A stretch of DNA of 25,123 nt from Alphaproteobacteria bacterium (GTDB taxonomy: Bacteria; Pseudomonadota; Alphaproteobacteria; Rhizobiales; Xanthobacteraceae). The stretch lies in the NCBI GenBank assembly GCA_005884745.1, contig VAZU01000041.1:1-25123 (forward strand), read 5' to 3'. Shown here one piece after another: positions 1 through 10,275 of this stretch. Each line of letters starts with the position of its first letter. Within the stretch, counting starts at the first letter, position 1. The notes under the pieces were generated by a model. That model was given only the letters and a program-made list of their open reading frames with translations. It did not search any database and had not been told where the DNA came from. A program made the translations under genes and the position numbers.

Positions 1-47
1 AGGTCGCGGATGCCGGCCACGGGGAGCCATACGGGCGATCGTGTCCG

Positions 48-72
48 GGAACTTTCCGCAGGCTCAGGCGTT
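48..72 (+). promoter_or_regulatory. EcfG-type general stress response promoter (perfect consensus)
   Basis: GGAAC lies at 48-52 and CGTT at 69-72, separated by exactly 16 bases. This is the published consensus for the alphaproteobacterial general stress sigma factor EcfG (GGAAC-N16/17-CGTT). It points at the small membrane protein gene starting at 206, which would leave an untranslated leader of roughly 125 bases. The motif is seen directly; promoter activity is inferred. Confidence 0.7.
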
Positions 73-205
73 TGTTGGCTCAGCCGCGCCGGCAGGAATC
101 GGCGCGGAACAGGGGGTCGGGTGAGCGGGGGTCGTTGCGTTCGGGAATCGTGAACCTTTTCCGCGATCCGCGCGACGAAGGGCACGAGCCTTTCGGGAGA
201 ACCCC

Positions 206-418
206 ATGAATCACTCCCTGTTGTCGGCCGACCGGAACACGCATCTCAAGATCGTGTCGCTGGCGTTGACGGCGGCGATCGCCGTCGTCGTCATCGGCAT
301 CACCGCGCGGATCACCGACGGCACGAGCTCCGCCAGCAGGATCGAGAGCGGCGCGCCGGTCCTCAAGGCCGGCAAGCCCACGACCTATACGCGCACCGAA
401 GCCCCCTCGATGCGCTGA
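206..418 (+). CDS. small single-pass membrane protein, function unknown
   Basis: A 70-residue protein. It has a short polar N-terminus, one hydrophobic segment at about residues 14-33 (rich in A, V and I), then a Ser/Thr-rich tail ending in a basic residue. I recognise no catalytic motif. An ATG start at 206 follows a weakly purine-rich stretch (GGGAGA about 5 bases upstream). It is convergent with the anti-sigma gene, which ends at 453, and is preceded by a perfect EcfG promoter at 48-72, so it is probably induced in the general stress response. Similar small proteins occur in Bradyrhizobium-like genomes as hypotheticals. That the gene is real is fairly likely; its role is unknown. Confidence 0.65.
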   Translation: MNHSLLSADRNTHLKIVSLALTAAIAVVVIGITARITDGTSSASRIESGAPVLKAGKPTTYTRTEAPSMR

Positions 419-452
419 TCCGCGCAACCGTCCCCGCCCCTTCCCCGCGCCC

Positions 453-1319
453 TCACGGCGTCTGGTCGCGAAATCCGATCGGCGTCACCTGGATCAACCT
501 GCCCGAGTAGAGCATGGGTCCGGTCGGCGTGCCGGTCCGAGAGCCGCCTTCCGGCTCGAGCGAGACGGAGTACGTGGCCGAGTAGAGGATGACGGGGTCG
601 AAGGCCGCAAGCTGCGGCCGGCCGTATTCTTCCGTGCCGATCACGCCGAGGGACCGGGGCGACGAAAGTTTGCTGGAAATGAGCCAGAGCTGATAGCTCT
701 TGCCGGCCTGCGCCGGCGCGCTGACGTTACGCACCATCAGGGTGCGGCGTTCGAGATCGAAGCTGAGCAGGAACGCGGGCTGGGCGCCGTCCTTTTCCAG
801 CACGGCTACGAATTGCGCCGGCTTCGGCGAGGGGATTTCCACCGTCTTGGTGACTTCGAGCGTCTTCATCTTCGGCCGCAGCTCGGCCGGCAGATATTCG
901 GGGTGCAGCTCGCGAAGCGCCCCCAACCCGGCGCCCGCCGCCGCGATGAGGAACAGCCATAGCGAAACCTTGCGCCAGCGGCGGACGCGCCGCCTCAGCC
1001 GGAGGATTTGGGGTCCGCGGTCCTCGAACGTCGCCTGCTCGGGCGCCGGCGGCTCCGCCGCGGGTGCTCGCACTTCCTCGCCCGGCGGCGTGCCGGCGAT
1101 GCCCGCCTTGATGCGGTCCCAAATGTCGGGCGGCGGCTCGACCGCGGCGACCAGCACATTGAGCTCACCCAGTCGCCGTTCCCAGGCGCGGACGATCGCC
1201 GCAAAGCCGGGGTCCATCGCGACCAAGGCCCGCGCACGGGCGCGCTCCTCCGCGTCGAGCGTGCCCAGCACGTACTCGGCCGCGAGCAATTCCTGGTCGT
1301 CGGGCTCCGCTTGCGTCAT
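453..1319 (-). CDS. anti-sigma factor, RskA/anti-sigma-K family
   Basis: A 288-residue membrane-anchored inhibitor of the ECF sigma factor encoded just upstream. The N-terminus (residues 1-75) has the typical anti-sigma fold sequence, with ELLAAEYVLGTLD followed by a Glu/Arg-rich helix. There is no HxxxCxxC zinc motif, so it belongs to the zinc-free RskA-like class. A single membrane segment lies at about residues 117-135 after a very basic stretch. A C-terminal periplasmic domain of about 150 residues ends with the SLEPEGGSRTGTPTGPMLYSG region typical of RskA. I chose the ATG at 1319 because it overlaps the sigma-factor stop as ATGA (1316-1319), indicating translational coupling. A longer start at 1364 would run into the sigma gene. 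Confidence 0.9.
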   Translation of the reverse strand: MTQAEPDDQELLAAEYVLGTLDAEERARARALVAMDPGFAAIVRAWERRLGELNVLVAAVEPPPDIWDRIKAGIAGTPPGEEVRAPAAEPPAPEQATFEDRGPQILRLRRRVRRWRKVSLWLFLIAAAGAGLGALRELHPEYLPAELRPKMKTLEVTKTVEIPSPKPAQFVAVLEKDGAQPAFLLSFDLERRTLMVRNVSAPAQAGKSYQLWLISSKLSSPRSLGVIGTEEYGRPQLAAFDPVILYSATYSVSLEPEGGSRTGTPTGPMLYSGRLIQVTPIGFRDQTP

Positions 1320-1852
1320 GATCCGAGACATTCGCGGATCCGCAGCAGACTTCCGCGCAGCCATGCCTTGACGTTGTCGAGCCCGGTTTCGAATCGGGCC
1401 GCGAGCTGCTCACGGCTCCAGCCGCTGTAATAGGCCAGCAGCACCAGTCGCCGATGCTCCGGCTCGAGCTCCCCGAGACAGGCGAGCAGCCGCCGCAGCT
1501 CCTCGGTGATGTGGCGGTCCGCCGGACCGGATTCGTCGGCGCCCATGTCCGTCGCGGCCGCGGCCTCTTCGATTTCCCCCTGGCTGCGCACGAGATCGAG
1601 AGCCCGGCCGCGGGCGATCGCCACCATCCAGGTCATCGGCGTGGCGATCCCCAGGTCGAAGTCGGCCGCGCTCCGCCAAATCCGCATATAGGCGTCCTGC
1701 ATGACCTCGGCGGCGGGATCGGGCCGGCGCAGGATCCGCAGCACCACGCCATAGAGCCTGGCGCGGGTCGCATCATAAAGCCGTCCGAACGCCGCCGCGT
1801 CGCCCTTGGCCACGGCCGCGAGCAGCCACCCCAGTTCGTCCGGCGTCAACAT
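1316..1852 (-). CDS. ECF (group IV) RNA polymerase sigma factor, SigK-like
   Basis: A 178-residue ECF sigma factor. Region 2 spans about residues 20-95, with the DAYMRIWRSA core-binding helix and the TWMVAIARGRALDLVR segment that melts the -10 element. Region 4 spans about residues 115-175, with LEPEHRRLVLLAYYSGWSREQLA and a recognition helix near DNVKAWLRGSLLRIRECL. Region 3 is absent, as usual for this group. It is co-transcribed and translationally coupled (ATGA) with a RskA-type anti-sigma, so activity is probably released when the membrane partner is cut or rearranged. The pair resembles SigK/RskA systems that often control redox or envelope-stress genes, but no target is visible here. 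It is not EcfG, since nepR and phyR are not adjacent. Confidence 0.92.
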   Translation of the reverse strand: MLTPDELGWLLAAVAKGDAAAFGRLYDATRARLYGVVLRILRRPDPAAEVMQDAYMRIWRSAADFDLGIATPMTWMVAIARGRALDLVRSQGEIEEAAAATDMGADESGPADRHITEELRRLLACLGELEPEHRRLVLLAYYSGWSREQLAARFETGLDNVKAWLRGSLLRIRECLGS

Positions 1853-1940
1853 GAGACCCCCGTCGGCGCTCTGCGGGTGTGCCGCGCGCCGCGCCGGATA
1901 TTGCCGGGCAAGCGCCGCCGCGTCGAGGCCCCAGGGTTCG

Positions 1941-2093
1941 TAAGTCAGAAATCAGCGGTCAGAAGCCGCAATTCCGGCTTCCACGGCCAGGGGGACAAAG
2001 GTCACTAGTCAGAAACGGAGCGTCTGGCTGTTGCGGCCAGATTCCCACTTCTGATCACTGATTACTGACTACTGATTACTGATCGCTGGATCG
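1941..2093. repeat. degenerate heptamer tandem repeats in inverted arrangement
   Basis: At 2051-2093 the pattern CTGAnnn repeats every seven bases: CTGATCA, CTGATTA, CTGACTA, CTGATTA, CTGATCG, then decayed copies. At about 1942-1963 three heptamers of the opposite sense (nnnTCAG) occur: AAGTCAG, AAATCAG, CGGTCAG. The left block resembles the reverse complement of the right block, so the two could pair across roughly 90 bases. This stretch separates the sigma factor start (1852) from the fliJ stop (2094). The A+T-richer heptamers differ in composition from neighbouring genes. Confidence 0.75.
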
Positions 2094-2501
2094 CTAGATC
2101 CGCGCCCGCACCAAGCCGAAGTGGCCAAGCTCGCTCGGCTCCCGGGAGCTTTCCGCGACGCGCTCGCGCATCTGGTCGCGCTCGTCCAGCAATTCGGCTT
2201 TCTTGAGCTCCTCGAAAGCCTCGCCCAGGACCGCCTTGGCGTCGTCGAGCTGGGTCCTGAGCTCCTGGGCCGAACGCCGTAGATTGTCGCGGCGAGTCAT
2301 CGCTGCCTTGGCGTAGGTCGGATAGGCGAAATGCCCCGGGTCATGGATGCCGGCCCGCTCCTGCTCGGCCGCGATCTCGCGGTCGAGATCGCCGGCCATG
2401 CGCTCGAACTCGGCAGTCGTGGTTTCGATCTGCGCGACTTTCCGCCGTTTCTCCTCGACCTGAAATTTCTTCAGGCGAATGAGGCTCTCACGCGATTTCA
2501 T
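2094..2501 (-). CDS. fliJ: flagellar export chaperone FliJ
   Basis: A 135-residue, highly charged, almost entirely helical coiled-coil protein starting with MKSRESLIRLKKFQVEEKRRKVAQ, typical of alphaproteobacterial FliJ. FliJ works on the cytoplasmic face of the flagellar type III export apparatus with the FliI ATPase and FlhA, and escorts substrates or chaperones. I chose the ATG at 2501 because the family begins here; an upstream in-frame extension (to 2567) is Arg/Pro-rich and unlike FliJ. The expected partner fliI is not adjacent: the next gene downstream is a sigma factor beyond a repeat-bearing spacer. It diverges from ctrA across a 483-base control region, so CtrA control of this flagellar gene is plausible. 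Confidence 0.85.
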   Translation of the reverse strand: MKSRESLIRLKKFQVEEKRRKVAQIETTTAEFERMAGDLDREIAAEQERAGIHDPGHFAYPTYAKAAMTRRDNLRRSAQELRTQLDDAKAVLGEAFEELKKAELLDERDQMRERVAESSREPSELGHFGLVRARI

Positions 2502-2660
2502 CGACTCACACCCCCGCAGGGTTGACCGGCTTCGCATGCCGCGGCGCCCGGCGGGCGCGGCGGCCAACGGACGGCAAGCCTACGGGCACAACGTTAGTTT
2601 TCGGTTTCTTTGGCACGAACCGGCGGATCGGGCGTTCTTGGGCCGCCCGGCGGCCGTCTC

Positions 2661-2676
2661 TTAACCCCACATTTAC
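2661..2676. promoter_or_regulatory. candidate CtrA binding box, one mismatch
   Basis: TTAA at 2661-2664, seven bases, then TTTAC at 2672-2676. The Caulobacter CtrA consensus is TTAA-N7-TTAAC, so only one position of the second half differs. It lies about 310 bases before ctrA and about 160 bases before fliJ. Confidence 0.45.
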
Positions 2677-2876
2677 CCGCTTCGTTAAACATTGCGTTCC
2701 ACTATCTTGGGCTATCGCGGCGCGCCCAGACTGGCGGACCGCGCGAATCGGTTGACCCCGGTTCCTAATGTGACGCATGAGCCGGAACGTGGCGAGAAAG
2801 CTGGTTTCCCACAATGTATTAAAGCGGGCCGCGCAAACCTCCCGCGAGAATGCTTGGACACGGGAATCAGTTTTTG

Positions 2877-2884
2877 TTAACCAT
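2877..2884. promoter_or_regulatory. candidate CtrA 8-mer site TTAACCAT
   Basis: An exact copy of the TTAACCAT 8-mer, which is described as a CtrA recognition motif in Caulobacter. It is placed 100 bases before the ctrA start, between two GAATC sites at 2864 and 2901. It suggests that CtrA regulates its own gene, as in Caulobacter. Binding is inferred from the sequence only. Confidence 0.5.
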
Positions 2885-2984
2885 TGGCCGGTAGCGTGCC
2901 GAATCAAATTGTCCCAAGGCGTGACGAGGGGCCGCGGAAGCGGCGTGCCGACCTGAGCCCGAGGCGGCGAGGAAAGGGACTGGC

Positions 2985-3686
2985 ATGCGCGTTTTGCTGA
3001 TCGAGGACGATAGCGCCACCGCGCAGTCCATCGAGCTCATGCTCAAATCCGAGAGTTTCAACGTCTATACGACGGACCTCGGCGAAGAGGGCGTCGATCT
3101 CGGCAAGCTGTACGACTACGACATCATCCTGCTGGACCTCAACCTGCCGGACATGTCCGGCTACGAGGTGCTGCGCACGTTGCGCGTATCCAAGGTCAAG
3201 ACGCCGATCCTCATCCTGTCGGGGCTCGCCGGGATCGAGGACAAGGTCAAGGGCCTGGGCTTCGGCGCCGACGACTACATGACCAAGCCGTTCCACAAGG
3301 ACGAGCTCGTCGCCCGCATCCATGCCATCGTGCGCCGCTCCAAGGGCCATGCCCAGTCGGTCATTCAAACCGGCGACCTCGTGGTCAACCTCGATACCAA
3401 AACCGTGGAGGTCAGCGCCCAGCGCGTGCATTTGACCGGCAAGGAGTACCAGATGCTGGAGCTCCTGAGCCTGCGCAAGGGCACGACGCTGACCAAGGAG
3501 ATGTTCCTCAACCATCTCTACGGCGGCATGGACGAGCCGGAGCTGAAGATCATCGACGTGTTCATCTGCAAGCTGCGCAAGAAGCTCGCCAACGCCTCGA
3601 GCGGCAAGAATTACATCGAGACGGTCTGGGGCCGCGGCTACGTCCTGCGCGAGCCGATCGAGGACGAAGCCCGGATCCCCGCCTGA
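2985..3686 (+). CDS. ctrA: cell cycle response regulator CtrA
   Basis: A 233-residue OmpR-family regulator. The receiver domain (1-118) carries acidic residues E7, D8 and D9, phospho-acceptor D51 (LLDLNLPDMSGYE), a conserved S near residue 79 and K in MTKPF. The C-terminal winged helix (about 125-228) has HLTGKEYQMLELLSLRKG and the recognition region DEPELKIIDVFICKLRKKL, hallmarks of CtrA. CtrA is the master regulator of cell cycle, motility and envelope genes in alphaproteobacteria and is phosphorylated by CckA through ChpT. It faces a cheAWYBR operon whose far end carries chpT. The protein ends in IPA; the Ala-Ala end needed for ClpXP degradation in Caulobacter is therefore Pro-Ala here. 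ATG start with GAGG-type ribosome site. Confidence 0.97.
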   Translation: MRVLLIEDDSATAQSIELMLKSESFNVYTTDLGEEGVDLGKLYDYDIILLDLNLPDMSGYEVLRTLRVSKVKTPILILSGLAGIEDKVKGLGFGADDYMTKPFHKDELVARIHAIVRRSKGHAQSVIQTGDLVVNLDTKTVEVSAQRVHLTGKEYQMLELLSLRKGTTLTKEMFLNHLYGGMDEPELKIIDVFICKLRKKLANASSGKNYIETVWGRGYVLREPIEDEARIPA

Positions 3687-3700
3687 GCCGGTTCGCCGGC
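3687..3700 (+). terminator. short UUCG hairpin directly after ctrA stop
   Basis: GCCGG (3687-3691), loop TTCG (3692-3695), CCGGC (3696-3700): a 5-bp stem with a stable UUCG tetraloop beginning right after the ctrA stop codon. No T tract follows, so it may protect the 3' end of the message rather than act as an intrinsic terminator. Confidence 0.3.
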
Positions 3701-3794
3701 GCCTGGATGCGGGGCCCTCGCCGCGGCGGCGGCGACTTCGCAGCCCACGGAGCCCTCGCTTCCGCATAAAGTCCCGTAATCGCCGTCCGGCCGC

Positions 3795-4670
3795 TCAGCG
3801 CGCGCGCGCGAGCGTGACGACCCGCTGCGGCTTGCGGCCGATCAGTGTGCCGGTCATTCGTCTTGCCATCGGCGTGGGAACATAGAGGCCGCGGTCCGAC
3901 GTCGGCTCGAATGCGTCGGTAAGCCCGACCACGGTCTCGGCGGCGCCGAGCACCAGATAGCCGTCGGTCCGGGTCACCTGCGCGAGGTTCCGCAGCACCT
4001 TGGTCTTGGTGTCCTGATCGAAATAGATCAGGACATTGCGGCAGAACACGACATCGAAGGCGCCCAGATGCGAGAGCTCCCGCAATAGGTTGAGCGGTCG
4101 GAACTGCACCATGGCGCGGATCTCCGGCGCGATCTGCCACAAGTCGCCGACTTGCGAAAAATACTTGACCAGCAGCGCGATGGGCAATCCGCGCTGCACC
4201 TCGAACTGGCTGTAGATGCCCGCCCTCGCCTTCGCCAGCACTTCCGTGGAGATATCCGTGGCCAGGATCTCGATGCGCCGGCCGGCGATTTTCTCCTGCA
4301 TCTCGCGCAGGCACATCGCCAGCGAGTACGGCTCCTGTCCGCTGGCCGCCGCGGCGCACCAGACCCGAATCTGGCGATTACCACGCGCGGCCAGCAGCGC
4401 GGGCATCATGGTGTCGCGGAATTGGTCGAACGGGACCTTGTCGCGGAAAAAGAACGATTCGTTGGTGGTCATCGCCTCGACGACTGCGGCGATGAGCGGC
4501 TCGGCCGGGTTCCTGAGCTTCTGTACCAGTGCCGCGAGTCCGCAGATGCCCGCCTTGCGTGCCACCGGGACTAGCCGGCTTTCCACCAGATATTGCTTGT
4601 CGGCGGACAGCACGAGGCCGGAACGTTCCTTGAGCATGGCGCGCAGGAACTCGTAATCGGCCGGAGTCAT
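3795..4670 (-). CDS. cheR: chemotaxis protein methyltransferase CheR
   Basis: A 291-residue S-adenosylmethionine-dependent enzyme that methylates glutamates of chemoreceptors. The N-terminal helical domain (1-70) ends in the conserved TTNESFFFRD motif (69-77). The SAM-binding fold includes VWCAAAASGQEPYSLAM (about 103-119), acidic ATDIS at 137-141 and the FCRNVLIYFD motif at 209-218. I chose the ATG at 4670 because the family begins MTPADYEFLR and it overlaps the cheB stop as ATGA (4667-4670). The open frame continues upstream to 5171 only as antisense and overlap noise within cheB. It is the last gene of the cheA-W-Y-B-R operon and converges on ctrA. Confidence 0.96.
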   Translation of the reverse strand: MTPADYEFLRAMLKERSGLVLSADKQYLVESRLVPVARKAGICGLAALVQKLRNPAEPLIAAVVEAMTTNESFFFRDKVPFDQFRDTMMPALLAARGNRQIRVWCAAAASGQEPYSLAMCLREMQEKIAGRRIEILATDISTEVLAKARAGIYSQFEVQRGLPIALLVKYFSQVGDLWQIAPEIRAMVQFRPLNLLRELSHLGAFDVVFCRNVLIYFDQDTKTKVLRNLAQVTRTDGYLVLGAAETVVGLTDAFEPTSDRGLYVPTPMARRMTGTLIGRKPQRVVTLARAR

Positions 4671-5815
4671 GCCCCCGCCCCCGCGAACAAGTCCACGAGC
4701 TTCGGCGCGATCCGGTCGAGCGGCAGCACCGCCGAGCAGAGGCCCGCGCGTGCCACCGTTCCCGGCATGCCCCAAACCACGCTGCTGGCTTCGTCTTGCG
4801 CAACGACGCTGCCGCCCGCCGCCGCGATCGCGGCGGCACCGCGAGCGCCGTCCGCACCCATCCCGGTGAGAACCAGCGCCAGGACCGCACCGCCCCAAAC
4901 CTGCGCCGCCGAGGCGAACAGCGGATCGACCGCGGGCCGGCAGAAATTGACGAGCGGCCCGTCGTCCAGCGCGACGACCGGCAGTCGGCCGCGGCGCTCG
5001 ACCTGCATGTGCCGCCCGCCGGGCGCCAGATAGATCGTTCCCGGCCGGATCGGCTCGCCGTCGTGCGGCTCGTGCGCCGGCCGGCCGCTGGCGCGGGCGA
5101 GGTGCTCGGCCATGATGGTGGTGAACGTGGGCGGCATGTGCTGGGTGATCAGCACCGGAACGCGGTCGCACACACTCGCGAGCTGCGGGATTAAGTTTCG
5201 GAGCGCCTGGGGACCTCCGGTCGAGGCGCCGACCAGGAGCACGCGCGGGGGAATGCTGGAGAACGGTCGCAGCGCGATCGGCTGCGCACCGGCGGGGACC
5301 GGACGCAATCCGGGACGGGGGAGCGCGGCCGGCCTGCCCCAGGCCTCGCCGCGGCGCCGCCTGCGGCGGCTGCCGAGCTCCACGATCTTTTCGATCAGCT
5401 CCCGGCGGAACGCGGTCGAAGTGGTGATGCCGCGGTTGGTGTCCGGCTTGGGAACATAATCGGCTGCGCCGAGCGCGAGCGCCTTCAGGCTGATTTCGGC
5501 GTTCCGGCGCGTCAGCGTCGAGGCCATGATGACCACGAGATCGCGTTTTTTCTCGAGCAGCAGGGGAAGCGCGGAGATGCCGTCGAGCTCCGGCATGTCG
5601 ATGTCGAGCACGACGACGTCCGGATCGGCGCGCTCCAGCTGATCGACCGCCTGCCGGCCGGTGCGCAGCGAGGCGACCACCGCGAGCCCCGGCTGCTCGG
5701 CGAGCCAGCGCGAGACGAGGCCGCGCACGACCACGGCGTCGTCGACCACCATGACGCGGAGCAGCGCCGGGTCCGTCGTCGGCAATGCCGGCGTGTGATG
5801 CAACGCGAGACTCAT
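4667..5815 (-). CDS. cheB: chemotaxis protein-glutamate methylesterase/deamidase CheB
   Basis: A 382-residue enzyme that removes receptor methyl groups and deamidates receptor glutamines; its activity is switched on by phosphorylation from CheA. Receiver domain 19-135 has D25/D26, phospho-acceptor D71 (VVVLDIDMPELDG) and K123 (VPKP). After an Arg-rich linker (about 148-190) comes the esterase domain with catalytic Ser198 (GASTGGP), His226 (ITQHMP) and Asp322 (LTGMGADG). All catalytic residues are present. ATG start at 5815; cheY ends 37 bases upstream and the stop overlaps the cheR start. The linker is unusually basic (RRRRRR). Confidence 0.96.
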   Translation of the reverse strand: MSLALHHTPALPTTDPALLRVMVVDDAVVVRGLVSRWLAEQPGLAVVASLRTGRQAVDQLERADPDVVVLDIDMPELDGISALPLLLEKKRDLVVIMASTLTRRNAEISLKALALGAADYVPKPDTNRGITTSTAFRRELIEKIVELGSRRRRRRGEAWGRPAALPRPGLRPVPAGAQPIALRPFSSIPPRVLLVGASTGGPQALRNLIPQLASVCDRVPVLITQHMPPTFTTIMAEHLARASGRPAHEPHDGEPIRPGTIYLAPGGRHMQVERRGRLPVVALDDGPLVNFCRPAVDPLFASAAQVWGGAVLALVLTGMGADGARGAAAIAAAGGSVVAQDEASSVVWGMPGTVARAGLCSAVLPLDRIAPKLVDLFAGAGA

Positions 5816-5852
5816 CGAACCGATACTCGGAACACTGGCACGCCGGCTGAAT

Positions 5853-6218
5853 TCAAATCAGGCCGACTTCCTGGAATTTCGCCTCGACGATTTCCTTGTC
5901 GAACGGCTTCATGATGTACTCGTTGGCGCCGGCGTGAAGGGCGCGAGCGATGTGAACGACGTCGTTCTCGGTCGTGCAGAACACCACCTTCGGCCGGTCG
6001 CCGCCGGGCAGGCGGCGCAGCGCCTTGAGGAACTCATAGCCGTCCATGACCGGCATGTTCCAGTCGAGCAGCACGGCATCGGGCAGCTGGCGCTCGCAAT
6101 GCTCGAGCGCTTGGCGGCCGTCCTCCGCCTCGGTGATTTGAAACGCCAGCCCCTCCAGGATGCGGCGGGCCACTTTGCGGATCACACTCGAGTCATCAAC
6201 CACCAGACAGGTCTTCAT
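5853..6218 (-). CDS. cheY: chemotaxis response regulator CheY
   Basis: A 121-residue single-domain receiver. Acidic pocket D8/D9 (VVDDSS), phospho-acceptor D52 (LLDWNMPVMDG), T82/T83 in the switch loop (FCTTEN) and K104 (IMKPF) are all present, so it should be phosphorylated by CheA. The ATG at 6218 matches the family start MKTCLVVDDS. A longer frame running into cheW has no receiver-like sequence. In the alphaproteobacterial che operon such proteins either bind the flagellar motor or act as phosphate sinks, and sequence alone does not decide. It sits 59 bases after cheW and 37 before cheB. Confidence 0.95.
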   Translation of the reverse strand: MKTCLVVDDSSVIRKVARRILEGLAFQITEAEDGRQALEHCERQLPDAVLLDWNMPVMDGYEFLKALRRLPGGDRPKVVFCTTENDVVHIARALHAGANEYIMKPFDKEIVEAKFQEVGLI

Positions 6219-6277
6219 GACGCTTCCATTTCGTTGGTTGTTTTGCGTTGGGGCATGGTCCGTCTCGGCTGCGGGCT

Positions 6278-6748
6278 TCACGCCGCGATCGGCTCGGCCG
6301 CCGAACCGAGCACCTGCTCGACGTCGAGCACGACCACGAGCCGCGCGTCGAGCCGGTGCACGCCGACCGAGACGCGGGCGAACTTGGCGTCGAGATTGAC
6401 GGGATTGGGCTCGCGTCCGGAGTCGGCGAGCTTGATCACCCCGCCGACCGCGTCGACGAGCAAGCCGTATGACTCTCCGCGCCATTCGATGCCCACCGCC
6501 ATCGGCGGCAGGCCGTGCTGGCGAGGCGACAGACCGAGGCGGCACCGCAGATCGACGGCGGTGACGATGCGGCCGCGCAAATTGAGCACGCCGGCGATTT
6601 CCGGCTCGGACAACGGCACGCGCGTCAACAACTCCGGCATGAATACGTCCTGCACCCGCGCGATCGGCAGACCGAACCATTGGCCGTCGAGCACGACGGT
6701 CACGTATTCGGTGACGCATTCGGCGCCGACGGGAGTGTGTCTGGTCAT
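6278..6748 (-). CDS. cheW: chemotaxis coupling protein CheW
   Basis: A 156-residue adaptor that links chemoreceptors to CheA. The CheW fold spans about residues 12-150, with VVLDGQWFGLPIARVQDVF at the start, the IAGVLNLRGRIVTAVDLR core (51-68) and a closing VVVLDVEQVL strand. It begins 7 bases after the cheA stop, with GAGGA of its ribosome site overlapping the end of cheA, so it is in the same transcript. The ATG at 6748 is the only reasonable start. Confidence 0.95.
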   Translation of the reverse strand: MTRHTPVGAECVTEYVTVVLDGQWFGLPIARVQDVFMPELLTRVPLSEPEIAGVLNLRGRIVTAVDLRCRLGLSPRQHGLPPMAVGIEWRGESYGLLVDAVGGVIKLADSGREPNPVNLDAKFARVSVGVHRLDARLVVVLDVEQVLGSAAEPIAA

Positions 6749-6755
6749 GCCGTCC

Positions 6756-9419
<2,664 letters not shown>

Positions 9420-9642
9420 GGAAACGCCCCTGGCCGCGAGGCAACTTGGGCCGCGCGCGCGCCCCGCGCCGTTTCGCGAGCGCGGCCAGTCTGTTGGGAA
9501 ACGGTTTAAGATTGGTTGTCCGGCTACCGACAACACCCGGTGCGCGATGAATTCCCGGTGATTTCCGGCTTTCCGAAGCTCCGGCCCGGCCGCGTGGTAA
9601 ACAATTCGTTTCCGGCTGCCGCCAAATCGCCCGGCGCCGCCA

Positions 9643-10275
9643 TCAGCCGGCGGTGATCACGATCCGATCCCCGTCCGGCACCAGCGCCACCGACAGGCCG
9701 CAGCTGCGGGCAAGCAGGCCGGTGTAAAACGGCTGGATCGCGTGCGCATCGATCGCGGCCAATCCGGCTTCCCCGGAAACGAGGCCGGGAATCGCCTGCG
9801 GGATACGGGCGTTGAGCCCGGCGGCCGTCACCCGAAAGCCTTGGATCTCGCCGTCGCCGATCGCATCCACGGTGAGGGTGCCGCCTCGGGGGATGGTCTG
9901 CCCGGCGAGGATCAGCAGGTTGAGCAGGAGCTTGACCCGGTTCTTTGGGGAGAGCGCCGGCGGCAGGTTCCACGCGATCCTGGTCTTGTCGTCCTCGAAC
10001 AGGCCGCGCGCCACGGTTTCGGCATTGCCGAGATCGATCGCCGCGCCGGCCGAGCCTGCCGCGCCGAAGGCAAGGCGGCAGAACTGCAGGCGCGCCGAGG
10101 CCTGCCGCGCGCTCTTCTTGATCAGGTCGAGCGCGAAGATCTTGGTCTCCGGGTCATTGTCGTCCTCGAGCACTTCGAGCCCATTGACGACCGCGCCGAC
10201 CGGGCTGATCAGGTCGTGGCAGACCCGCGAGCAGAGCAGGGCGGCAAGATCGAGCATTTCGAGGGAGCCGTGCAT
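9643..10275 (-). CDS. chpT: histidine phosphotransferase ChpT
   Basis: A 210-residue protein of the ChpT (DUF2328) family that passes phosphate from CckA to CtrA and CpdR. Phospho-His20 lies in the DHp-like helix SRVCHDLISPVGAVVNGLE (17-35). The second half has a degenerate ATPase-like fold (LLLNLLILAGQTIPRGGTL and following) without nucleotide-binding boxes, as in the family. I chose the ATG at 10275 because GGAG lies 7 bases upstream; the frame extends to 10365 without family-like sequence. It lies 223 bases upstream of cheA on the same strand and divergent from cysQ. With ctrA at the other end of the che operon, this couples the cell-cycle relay and chemotaxis loci physically. Confidence 0.93.
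   Translation of the reverse strand: MHGSLEMLDLAALLCSRVCHDLISPVGAVVNGLEVLEDDNDPETKIFALDLIKKSARQASARLQFCRLAFGAAGSAGAAIDLGNAETVARGLFEDDKTRIAWNLPPALSPKNRVKLLLNLLILAGQTIPRGGTLTVDAIGDGEIQGFRVTAAGLNARIPQAIPGLVSGEAGLAAIDAHAIQPFYTGLLARSCGLSVALVPDGDRIVITAG

Larger units (their letters stand above)
2502..2984. promoter_or_regulatory. divergent fliJ/ctrA control region, no gene
   Basis: A 483-base non-coding stretch between divergent fliJ and ctrA. It holds two candidate CtrA boxes (2661-2676 and 2877-2884), another TTAA at 2685-2688, and four GANTC methylation sites (GACTC 2503-2507; GAATC 2745-2749, 2864-2868 and 2901-2905). Two of the GANTC sites flank the 8-mer TTAACCAT. The ctrA Shine-Dalgarno sequence is GAGGAAAGG just before 2985. 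I see no convincing short gene inside. Confidence 0.6.

Noticed and set aside
106..141. Second GGAAC with downstream CGTT near 133-141
   Set aside because: Spacing is 22 bases or more, outside the 16-17 required for EcfG.
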